From positions 1-21,295 of the IMG/VR virus record IMGVR_UViG_3300018481_000085: a stretch of DNA of 21,295 bases; one strand, written 5' to 3'. The position numbers were made by a program, and so were the translations under genes. Of this stretch, positions 1-5,487 are shown one piece after another (the stretch's first letter is position 1; every line of letters begins with the position of its first letter). Under the pieces are notes generated by a model. The model saw nothing but the letters and a program-made list of their open reading frames with translations, searched no databases and was not told where the DNA came from. The stretch is from a virus.

Positions 1-2
1 CG

Positions 3-35
3 CCCGCGCCTGCGCCCGCCCGCCTGAGCGCATGA
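3..35 (+). CDS. Possible 3' end of a Pro/Ala-rich protein (partial)
   Basis: In one + frame the first bases read P-A-P-A-P-A-R-L-S-A and then a TGA stop at 33-35. An alternating Pro-Ala tail is a common disordered C-terminus, so this may be the tail of a rightward gene that begins outside the window. It would converge on the leftward operon that ends at 294. Eleven codons are too few to prove coding, and GC-rich DNA gives such strings by chance. Confidence 0.3.
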   Translation, partial: PAPAPARLSA

Positions 36-98
36 CGCACGCGTCACGCGGCCACGCATGACGGGAGGAACGCGTTTCGCATGCCAATTGCTGACCTC

Positions 99-180
99 TG
101 GATGGCCCGCCATCGCGTTGAAATAGGCTGGTCGCTACTGGCCTAGCCAAACGCGTAAAAAACGCGTGGCGGGCCATCCA
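99..180. repeat. 14-bp perfect inverted repeat with flanking extension
   Basis: TGGATGGCCCGCCA at 99-112 is exactly reverse-complemented at 167-180. The match extends a few bases further on both sides with one indel. The 54-bp interior holds a copy of the AATAGGCT motif (122-129) and two ACGCGT hexamers (151-156, 162-167). Two more ACGCGT sites lie at 39-44 and 70-75. It lies between the putative rightward gene end and the leftward operon terminator. Function is not known; operator, processing hairpin or DNA end structure are all possible. Confidence 0.55.
122..133 (+). promoter_or_regulatory. Recurring AATAGGCT motif, copy 1 (right-facing)
   Basis: AATAGGCTGGTC here lies in a 17-base word (117-133) that recurs with one mismatch on the minus strand at 3743-3727; after 2-5 bases both copies continue with TGGCCTA. 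The shorter AATAGGCT also occurs on the minus strand in both 22-bp repeats (4963-4956, 5114-5107), and ATAGGCT at 4698-4692. All are outside genes. Phage-specific promoter or operator is the likely class. Confidence 0.45.
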
Positions 181-202
181 CAGCCCAGCAAAATACGTTT
201 GC

Positions 203-229
203 CATAAACGCATAGCCAATGCGTTTATG
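203..229. repeat. 11-bp inverted repeat next to terminator
   Basis: CATAAACGCAT (203-213) and ATGCGTTTATG (219-229) are perfect reverse complements separated by 5 nt. The hairpin lies just beyond the leftward operon terminator. It has no U-tract of its own on either strand, so it may be a stability or secondary stop element rather than a classical terminator. Confidence 0.45.
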
Positions 230-267
230 CATAAACAAAAACCCCGCCGGATTGCTCCGGCGGGGTT
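228..267 (-). terminator. Rho-independent terminator of the leftward operon
   Basis: A 12-bp perfect stem (240-251 with 256-267, GC-rich) closes a 4-nt loop. On the minus strand it is followed immediately by a U-rich run (TTTTTGTTT). It sits 27 nt past the stop of the vWA gene, so it ends the four-gene leftward transcript. On the + strand no U-tract follows, so it is essentially one-directional. Confidence 0.9.
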
Positions 268-293
268 GGCTGCAACGCCACGGGGCATAACGC

Positions 294-1484
294 TCATGAG
301 GTGTAGAGGCTCACCTTGCCACCATACGGCGGGCGCAGCGCATCGGTCGCTTGGCTGGTCGCAGTCACGGCCCACAGGACCGGGCAAGCCGGGTCCGTTC
401 CCCACGATGAGGTTTGCCCGTCCGTGACAAAGACCATGGCCGCATAGTCACGCGTCGCGGCCATCGCCATGGCGGACTTGAAGTCGGTTCCACCACCATT
501 GGCACCATGGAACGCGATGGTTTGCCCGGCATCAAAGCGCTCAACGCGCTGAACCTTGGTATCGACGTAGACCAGTTCGATTGCGTCGCACGCGCCGTCA
601 TCCAGCGCGGCTTGCGCTTCGCTCAACGCGGCCCTGTTGGCGCGCGTGTCCATTGACCCGGACACGTCGATAAACCAGCCAATCAGGCTTGGCCTGATCG
701 GCAGTTCATCGGGCAAGGCCAGCCCATGGACAACGCCGCGACGATCAAGGGCGGACCAACTTTCTTCGCGGCTGCCCAAGTCATCAATGAAGGCGCGCAG
801 GATGGGACGCCAATCGACCATGGGTGAGGCTAGGCGCGTTTTGATGCTTTGAAGGCTAGCCGGGATGGTTCCCGGCTCCGCGCCAAACGTGGCAGCCTTC
901 CGGGCGGACCCCAGCGCCTGCTGCGTACGCTCAGCCCATGCTTCCGCATGATCCTCCGCTTCCTTGCCAGCCAATGGCTGCCCGGCGTCATCGGACGGCG
1001 CGCGCATCTCATCGCTGCCGGGCTGGTGTGGTTCCGGCCGGCCCTGATCCTTGGCCTGATCATTCTCACGCTGGATCACGTGAAAAATTTGTTCGGCAGA
1101 TAAACCGTCGAAACGCCAGTCCAAGCACACGTCATCGGGCAGCGTGAAACCAGCCTTCACAAGGTCAAGGTTCAACTCATAGTCGGCAGCCATATTCCAG
1201 AGATTGGCGTCACGACCAGCCATGCGCCGGAAGTGATCCAGCGCGGGATGGCTCACCTCGTGAGCGATGGTGCCGATGCATTCCGCTTCGCTGATCGTCA
1301 GTACCCAAGCCGGATTGTAGAAAATTGCCCGGCCATCGGTGGCCATGCGCTCACACGTGTCGTCCGGCACCATCGCAAGCGACTGGCTCAGGATGCACCA
1401 GAATGCATGGCGCGGGTCATTGAGCATGACGCGGCGCGCACGAGAAACCCGTACGCTCGCATCGGTGATCTTTTCCCAAATCAT
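294..1484 (-). CDS. vWA-domain protein with HExxH metallopeptidase-like N-terminus
   Basis: 396 aa. The N-terminal half has HEVSHPALDH at residues 75-84 (HExxH with a further His) followed by NMAADYELN (97-105). This is the pattern of the putative metallopeptidase domain that precedes vWA-like domains in the DUF2201 type family. A charged Gln/Glu-rich linker spans about 138-200. The C-terminal vWA-like domain carries the MIDAS start DVSGS at 273-277, then a GGGTDF motif and VTDG, all expected metal-ion ligands. These families are known to pair with MoxR ATPases as chaperone or metal-insertion machines (compare CobS/CobT). The gene starts 4 nt after the moxR stop, with a GGGAT ribosome site inside the end of moxR, so coupling is likely. 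Whether it cleaves peptides, handles metal or remodels a protein is not shown. Identification is firm at domain level only. Confidence 0.85.
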   Translation of the reverse strand: MIWEKITDASVRVSRARRVMLNDPRHAFWCILSQSLAMVPDDTCERMATDGRAIFYNPAWVLTISEAECIGTIAHEVSHPALDHFRRMAGRDANLWNMAADYELNLDLVKAGFTLPDDVCLDWRFDGLSAEQIFHVIQRENDQAKDQGRPEPHQPGSDEMRAPSDDAGQPLAGKEAEDHAEAWAERTQQALGSARKAATFGAEPGTIPASLQSIKTRLASPMVDWRPILRAFIDDLGSREESWSALDRRGVVHGLALPDELPIRPSLIGWFIDVSGSMDTRANRAALSEAQAALDDGACDAIELVYVDTKVQRVERFDAGQTIAFHGANGGGTDFKSAMAMAATRDYAAMVFVTDGQTSSWGTDPACPVLWAVTATSQATDALRPPYGGKVSLYTS

Positions 1485-1488
1485 AGGA

Positions 1489-2526
1489 CTATATCCCTGT
1501 GTTCGATTGCGTGATCAGGTAAGACACGTGCTCAGGCGTCTCGCGGAAAGCGCCATCCTTTGCACATGCCATGGACCAGAATGAAGCACGGTAGAGCGGG
1601 TCCATGCGATTGATGTAGCTCACAACGGCCGTGAGGTTCCCCATGGTCACGCGCGACACCAGCGCCACGGTAAGTGCATAGTTCACGCTCGGCTCACGAT
1701 GGATCACTGCGCCCATCGGGTCCGCCAATATGGCGTTGAGGTCCGGCAGCAAACGCCATGATGCGAGGAACGCCATGAAACCTTCCGTCCATGTGTCCCC
1801 AACATTGTGGGAGATGTTGCGGCGCAGTTCAGCGTCAGAAAGGCCAAGCGCAGGGTCCAGAAGCTTGGCAGCGCGCGCCAAGCTGCGGGGCCGCAGCACG
1901 GCGATTGCGTCGCTGGTGGCATGGTCCGCACCATCAAAGATCGCTGCAAGGCCAGCCGTTGCAGAGGCCTGATTGCATGACGTGACATAGGCCACGACCT
2001 CCGGCGCGACACCAGCGCCAACAGCCCATGACAGCCACGAGGCCACGTCAGGAATGATCTCAACGATGGTGAAACGGTTAGCCAATGCGCGGCTGAATTT
2101 CTGTGCGGCGGACCGATCAGCCATCGTGTTACCAGCCGCAACAATGTGCCAACCCATTGGCAGCACATAGTCACCTAGGCAACGATCCAGCACCAACTGG
2201 TACAGCGCTGCCTGAACTGCGAGCGACGCATTGGACAGTTCATCAAGGAAGATGATCCCCACGGGTCCATCGCGCTCAACGCGCGGCAGCCAATCGGGCA
2301 GAAAGTCTTTGATCAGGCCGGTCTTTTCGTCCGGCATTGGCAGGCGGGTATCAATCGCGGCCATTTGCGACGCACGTTTGTCGATGACCGGAAGGCCAAG
2401 CTTGGCCGCGACTTGCCGCACAACATCGGACTTACCGACACCATACGGACCGATGACCATGGCTGCATTGCCAACCCTGATTGCTATCTCAAGATCGCGC
2501 GCTGCCTGTGTGACTGTGACTTGCAT
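1489..2526 (-). CDS. MoxR-type AAA+ ATPase
   Basis: 345 aa from the chosen start. Walker A is GPYGVGKS at residues 26-33 and Walker B is GIIFLDE at 90-96. An AAGNTMADR stretch follows in the sensor-1 position, then RALANRF, the usual arginine-finger region of MoxR/CobS-like ATPases. The open frame continues upstream to 2880, but that extension is low-complexity, Arg-rich and antisense to nothing recognisable. ATG at 2526 is chosen because AGGAG (2534-2538) lies 7 nt upstream; the ATG at 2532 would leave only one base. MoxR ATPases work as hexamers with a vWA partner, here the next gene downstream. Two hairpins precede the ribosome site. The target is unknown. Confidence 0.88.
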   Translation of the reverse strand: MQVTVTQAARDLEIAIRVGNAAMVIGPYGVGKSDVVRQVAAKLGLPVIDKRASQMAAIDTRLPMPDEKTGLIKDFLPDWLPRVERDGPVGIIFLDELSNASLAVQAALYQLVLDRCLGDYVLPMGWHIVAAGNTMADRSAAQKFSRALANRFTIVEIIPDVASWLSWAVGAGVAPEVVAYVTSCNQASATAGLAAIFDGADHATSDAIAVLRPRSLARAAKLLDPALGLSDAELRRNISHNVGDTWTEGFMAFLASWRLLPDLNAILADPMGAVIHREPSVNYALTVALVSRVTMGNLTAVVSYINRMDPLYRASFWSMACAKDGAFRETPEHVSYLITQSNTGI

Positions 2527-2543
2527 TTTCATTCTCCTGATTT

Positions 2544-2588
2544 GCAGGGCCAATCCCTGCCCGATGCCGGCCAATCGCTTGGCCGGCA
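2544..2588 (-). promoter_or_regulatory. Tandem stable hairpins in the moxR leader
   Basis: On the minus strand a perfect 10-bp stem (2579-2588 with 2565-2574) closes a GCGA loop, a GNRA tetraloop. Six bases later a perfect 6-bp stem (2555-2560 with 2544-2549) follows. The second ends 5 nt before the AGGAG of moxR. No U-run follows either stem, so mRNA processing, stability or control of moxR translation fits better than termination. Confidence 0.6.
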
Positions 2589-2606
2589 CTAGGGCAATGA
2601 TCGTTG

Positions 2607-2774
2607 CTAGAAGGTGCCTAGGGCGCGCAGGGATGGCCCTAGGTGCGCGTAAACGTATCCGGCAGCGATGATGATGCTGACGAGGATTGCCGCCGTGCCT
2701 AGGGCCAAGCTGGCGATATCGTCGGCATGCATGCGAGCGCGACGGGAACGGCGTGACTTGAGACGCGTTGCCAT
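2607..2774 (-). CDS. Small single-pass membrane protein (55 aa)
   Basis: 55 aa, shorter than most gene finders keep. The N-terminus is strongly basic (KSRRSRRAR, residues 6-14). One hydrophobic segment, about 23-43 (LALGTAAILVSIIIAAGYVYA), should span the inner membrane, with the basic end in the cytoplasm by the positive-inside rule. ATG at 2774 has AGGTG five bases upstream. It starts 8 nt after the stop of the DUF3150-like gene and lies 80 nt before moxR, in the same direction, so it is part of the operon. It could anchor the ATPase/vWA pair to the membrane; that is inference. A holin-like role is possible but there is only one segment and no lysis neighbour. Confidence 0.68.
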   Translation of the reverse strand: MATRLKSRRSRRARMHADDIASLALGTAAILVSIIIAAGYVYAHLGPSLRALGTF

Positions 2775-2782
2775 GGTTGCAC

Positions 2783-3670
2783 CTATGCCATGAAATCGGA
2801 AACGGCCGCGACCACAGCCGCCGCCTGAGCCGCGACGGTCTGGCGAATGTTGTCGGACGCGCGCAGCGTCTCCGCGTCATGCGTCACCAGCGCCTGCATC
2901 TGGATGACCAGATCATTGATGCGCGCATCGCCGGTAAAATTCAGGCCGGGCATGAGGTCCACAAGGTCACGAATATTTTCGACCAAGCTGTCTCTGAATA
3001 TCCCTTCCGTCCGGTCGCCCAGCTTGGCTGCCGGCTTGTAGGCACCCAGCTTGTCAACCATGGCGGATACCTTGTCGTGAACGCGCTCAAACACGTCACG
3101 CACGGCATTGTTGGCGCTTTCGACCAGTCGCGCCTCGATACCGGCTTTGATGCGCTCAACGGCCGCTTGGCCAACATCAACGCGGAAGTCCGATGAGGTC
3201 GGAACCGGCATGAACTCACAACGCCATCCGAACTTGGCCCTGATCCGGCTTTCCTTCGGATAGTCGTTTTCATTGAACAACTGGCCCAGCCCGGCATAGG
3301 ACGCACGCGCCTGATCGATGTAGCGGGGGTAGTTGGCGCAGAAGGTATCGACCAATGGCCAAAATTCGCGCTCAAACGTCTCCATCTCAGAAACGTATGA
3401 GCCATGCATTTTGGCTGCGAGCATGCGCGGCCCGGCGTCAAGCCATGGGGAAGTGAGTTCAACGTGTCGGGCGCGCGCGCGTGAAACACATGTACCGATC
3501 AGGCTGTGCGTGTCCGACAGAATGAGTTTCTTTGAGACGTGAGACGCCTTGCCATTGGCGCAGGCGTTTTCGTTGACAGTCTGAGACATGGCCTTGTCAA
3601 TCTTGCGCGCAGTCCACTGGGATGCGCTGAAATCGACAAGCATAGCGACTGAGGCGAGGTGATTTGTCAT
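2783..3670 (-). CDS. DUF3150-like protein of the MoxR-vWA cassette
   Basis: 295 aa from ATG at 3670; the frame stays open to 3712, but no ribosome site precedes that codon, while TAGGAT lies about 10 nt before 3670. The N-terminus (LVDFSASQWTARKIDK) and the later helical region with FEREFWPLVDTFCANYP resemble the DUF3150 family, known to sit beside CobS/MoxR-like ATPases and CobT/vWA proteins in phages and plasmids. The rest looks mostly alpha-helical, with a coiled-coil-like tail ending in Ala/Val repeats (about 270-290). No catalytic motif is visible. It is the first gene of the leftward operon. It may be an adaptor or substrate of the ATPase; this is inferred from neighbourhood only. Confidence 0.72.
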   Translation of the reverse strand: MTNHLASVAMLVDFSASQWTARKIDKAMSQTVNENACANGKASHVSKKLILSDTHSLIGTCVSRARARHVELTSPWLDAGPRMLAAKMHGSYVSEMETFEREFWPLVDTFCANYPRYIDQARASYAGLGQLFNENDYPKESRIRAKFGWRCEFMPVPTSSDFRVDVGQAAVERIKAGIEARLVESANNAVRDVFERVHDKVSAMVDKLGAYKPAAKLGDRTEGIFRDSLVENIRDLVDLMPGLNFTGDARINDLVIQMQALVTHDAETLRASDNIRQTVAAQAAAVVAAVSDFMA

Positions 3671-3691
3671 GTTGAATATAATCCTATCTAT

Positions 3692-3707
3692 GCGCCACCA
3701 TTGGCGC
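3692..3707. repeat. Operator-like inverted repeat upstream of DUF3150-like gene
   Basis: GCGCCA (3692-3697) and TGGCGC (3702-3707) are perfect reverse complements around a 4-nt centre, between the candidate promoter and the ribosome site of the first leftward gene. It may be a repressor site or a leader hairpin. Confidence 0.4.
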
Positions 3708-3730
3708 GACAAGAAATTAGGCCATTGACC

Positions 3731-3760
3731 AGCCTATTGCAACACAATTCGACAAGGCAA
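3731..3760 (-). promoter_or_regulatory. Candidate leftward promoter for the MoxR-vWA operon
   Basis: On the minus strand TTGCCT (3760-3755) and TAGGCT (3736-3731) are 18 nt apart, which would leave a leader of about 50 nt before ATG at 3670. The -10 is poor for sigma-70. The same bases belong to a 17-bp motif repeated at 117-133, so this could equally be a phage-specific promoter or an operator. Confidence 0.35.
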
Positions 3761-3950
3761 GAGCAGAAAGCGCACGCGTAGCATAAACCATGCCAATTGA
3801 AATCGCAGAAATCAGCCATTCCGTATTTAACCGAAAATGCAAATGAGCCAGAATGCGTTAAAATGAAAAATACGATGGATCGTCCATGCGACCATGCAAA
3901 TCGTGTCAGTGCTCACGTATGGTCGATTAAACCAGTCTACAAAGCAGAGG

Positions 3951-3979
3951 TTGAAAATGTAACCAAAGTGTGCTAGGGC
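3951..3979 (+). promoter_or_regulatory. Candidate rightward promoter before the 132-aa orphan
   Basis: TTGAAA (3951-3956) and TAGGGC (3974-3979) are spaced 17 nt, with TGC just before the -10 as in extended -10 promoters. The leader to the ATG at 4012 would be about 25 nt. The -10 hexamer is weak. The TAGGGCTGGT context resembles the TAGGCTGGT of the leftward candidate. Confidence 0.35.
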
Positions 3980-4011
3980 TGGTTGTAACCGAAAGATAGG
4001 GAATAAATCCT

Positions 4012-4410
4012 ATGACTGCTCTTGAATTGCTAACCCTGCTCGCAAATGCCGATCAGCTAAATCTGCGTTATGGGCGATTGACCAACCATGCGGAGGTTAT
4101 GGCCAAGCGGATATCCAAACAAATGGCGGAAGAGCATTATGAACAAGTGAAACAACGTGCGCAGGAAGAGCGGGAACAACGTAAAGCCAATAACAGCCAA
4201 CGCGTTATCTATGACAATGTAAGTATGGATAAACGTCATAAGGCCATTATTGAGTATAGCGCCAGACAATTGGAATTAGCGCAAGCGCTTGAAATCGCTA
4301 CTGAATTGCATCGTAAGACCAGACAACAGACGTTGAGTGATAACGCGGCCCGCATGCGCGAAGTGAAACTAGCGCAGGCAAAGCGTAACAAATGCGCGCC
4401 TCGGTGGTAA
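4012..4410 (+). CDS. Small charged helical protein, unknown function
   Basis: 132 aa, not recognised. It is rich in Lys, Arg, Glu and Gln and should be almost entirely alpha-helical, with likely coiled coil over about 25-65 (AEVMAKRISKQMAEEHYEQV and on) and again about 75-125. There is no signal peptide or membrane segment. A ribosome site (AGGGA) lies about 9 nt before ATG. The SD side ATAGG (3996-4000) is complementary to CCTAT (4009-4013) overlapping the start codon, so a weak hairpin could modulate initiation. It stands alone in the AT-rich island and its base composition is lower in GC than the virion genes, which suggests an early or recently acquired gene. DNA- or protein-binding early protein is a guess. 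Confidence 0.65.
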   Translation: MTALELLTLLANADQLNLRYGRLTNHAEVMAKRISKQMAEEHYEQVKQRAQEEREQRKANNSQRVIYDNVSMDKRHKAIIEYSARQLELAQALEIATELHRKTRQQTLSDNAARMREVKLAQAKRNKCAPRW

Positions 4411-4793
4411 AAATTTCTATACTGGTAACATGTTGTAATAATCGATGTGAGCATAATGCGTTATGGCGGAAGGCAGCCATTCTTACAATCATGATAAACA
4501 ATAGCAATTTGCTCGCCATGGGCTAGTAACGTATAAAATTACATCTTTTGCTAGATCGTACAGTAAAGGCCACATTGGGAAGGGAGCATACAGCACAATA
4601 TAAAATAGGCACATAGCCACATTTACAATCATGCTCTTCACCAGCATTGTGGGAGTGAACGCGTTATACTTGTATAATACAGTATAAAATCAGCCTATAC
4701 ATGATAAACGGTTGTGGGGAGCGGAGCGGGGAGCAATGCGGAACGCAAGTTTGAGTGTATAGAGCTGAATCATGTAATTTACAGTTGTGGAAA

Positions 4794-4861
4794 GGCCCAT
4801 GTGGTACTGGGATACCACATGAGGACCTAGCGCCTGTAAAGGCTCGCGCCCCAAACGGGCC
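4794..4861 (+). ncRNA. Candidate structured RNA (multi-stem with GNRA loop)
   Basis: GGCCC (4794-4798) can pair with GGGCC (4857-4861) as a closing stem. Inside are a perfect 8-bp stem (4799-4806 with 4813-4820) with a 6-nt loop, and GCCT/AGGC (4832-4835 with 4840-4843) capped by GTAA, a GNRA tetraloop. It matches no tRNA and I do not recognise a riboswitch or ribozyme core. The stems may be fortuitous. Confidence 0.3.
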
Positions 4862-4941
4862 ATTGAAGCAATGAATACGTATAGTCTAACATACTTTACG
4901 TCGCGCCCAATTTACACAAGCTTAGACAAGAGTATATTTCA

Positions 4942-4963
4942 ATACATCGATGTATAGCCTATT
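4942..4963 (+). repeat. 22-bp direct repeat, copy 1
   Basis: Identical to 5093-5114. It begins with the 14-bp perfect palindrome ATACATCGATGTAT and ends with AGCCTATT, the complement of the recurring AATAGGCT motif. With copy 2 it bounds the palindrome cluster. Confidence 0.85.
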
Positions 4964-5092
4964 CTGCCATACCCATGGTGTATGGCCAACGCATGCATAG
5001 CGCGTGCGTGCGTAATGCGTATATGCGCACACGTACATACGTGTATGTACATACACCCATATACGTATATGTACATACGCATGCGTGTATGT
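4964..5092. repeat. Cluster of palindromes in alternating purine-pyrimidine DNA
   Basis: Between the two 22-bp repeats are: CCATAC/GTATGG arms (4967-4972, 4980-4985) around CCATGG; GTACATAC/GTATGTAC arms (5033-5040, 5043-5050); CATATACGTATATG (5058-5071), a perfect 14-bp palindrome; and ACGCATGCGT (5077-5086). Over about 5021-5056 purines and pyrimidines alternate almost without a break. Such DNA can adopt cruciform or Z-form under supercoiling and is typical of protein-bound control or origin regions. It is not coding. Confidence 0.8.
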
Positions 5093-5114
5093 ATACATCG
5101 ATGTATAGCCTATT
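5093..5114 (+). repeat. 22-bp direct repeat, copy 2
   Basis: Exact copy of 4942-4963, 151 bp away start to start. It is followed by GC, so its complement reads GCAATAGGCT as at 3740-3731. Confidence 0.85.
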
Positions 5115-5272
5115 GCGTGTATACGTATGCAACCATGTGGATGCGTAGCATTTTATTCTATGTAAACTGGCAAAATTGTACAACCATGGGGGGTAGGGGG
5201 GAAAACTTTTGTAGCGGCGCGGCGCGTAGCGGAAGTTTGTCCTCTACGAACTTACGATCCAAACCTCTATTA

Positions 5273-5286
5273 CATTTACGTAAATG
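5273..5286. repeat. 14-bp perfect palindrome
   Basis: CATTTACGTAAATG reads the same on both strands. It lies 8 nt before a run of 14 A (5295-5308). A dimeric regulator site is plausible, but no neighbour points to a protein. Confidence 0.5.
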
Positions 5287-5439
5287 CCCAGTATAAAAAA
5301 AAAAAAAATATAAAAGGCTCTAGGCTTTACAAAAAAGATGCAGCCTGAATGTACGGATAACACGTAGGGTACGTAAAGAACGTTGTTGACTGTTCAGCCC
5401 ATACCGTGGTATGTGAGCACTCCCGCCGTTGGGAAAAAA

Positions 5440-5487
5440 GGGGAGGATGGAAAAGTGTCGCAGCTTTGGTGTAACACCATCCTCCCC
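5440..5487 (-). terminator. Inverted repeat: leftward terminator or start-codon hairpin
   Basis: GGGGAGGATGG (5440-5450) and CCATCCTCCCC (5477-5487) are perfect reverse complements, with GTGT/ACAC (5455-5458, 5474-5477) able to extend the stem. On the minus strand it is followed by TTTTTT (5439-5434), as in an intrinsic terminator for terL-terS transcripts, although it is about 370 nt past the terS stop and the loop is long. On the + strand the left arm contains the SD-like GGGGAGG and the ATG at 5447, so it would hide that start. Confidence 0.5.

Larger units (their letters stand above)
4411..5446. other. AT-rich non-coding island, about 1 kb
   Basis: No convincing gene is present on either strand. 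Frames that stay open here translate to repetitive Tyr/Ile/Cys/His/Thr strings produced by the alternating TA/CA/TG sequence. The base composition is clearly more AT-rich than the flanking genes. Separately listed inside are a candidate structured RNA, a palindrome cluster bounded by a direct repeat, a 14-bp palindrome and an A14 tract. An origin of replication, a control region for early transcription or a small-RNA locus are all compatible. Confidence 0.6.

Noticed and set aside
2527-2880. N-terminal 118-residue extension of the MoxR frame
   Set aside because: It is Arg/Pro/His-rich without domain character, overlaps the small membrane gene and the DUF3150-like 3' end, and a good ribosome site points to ATG 2526.
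4665-4678. TATAAT at 4673-4678 as a sigma-70 promoter
   Set aside because: The nearest -35-like TTGTGG is 20 nt away and no gene start follows within several hundred bases.
4798-4821. Hairpin as a tRNA arm or a terminator
   Set aside because: No T-loop or anticodon arm can be built around it, and no U-run follows on either strand.
4942-5114. CRISPR array
   Set aside because: Only two repeat copies with a palindromic 129-bp spacer and no cas genes.
4959-5296. Open frames on both strands giving Tyr/Thr/Cys/His-rich proteins
   Set aside because: The translations are by-products of alternating TA/CA/TG repeats; no ribosome site and no protein-like composition.
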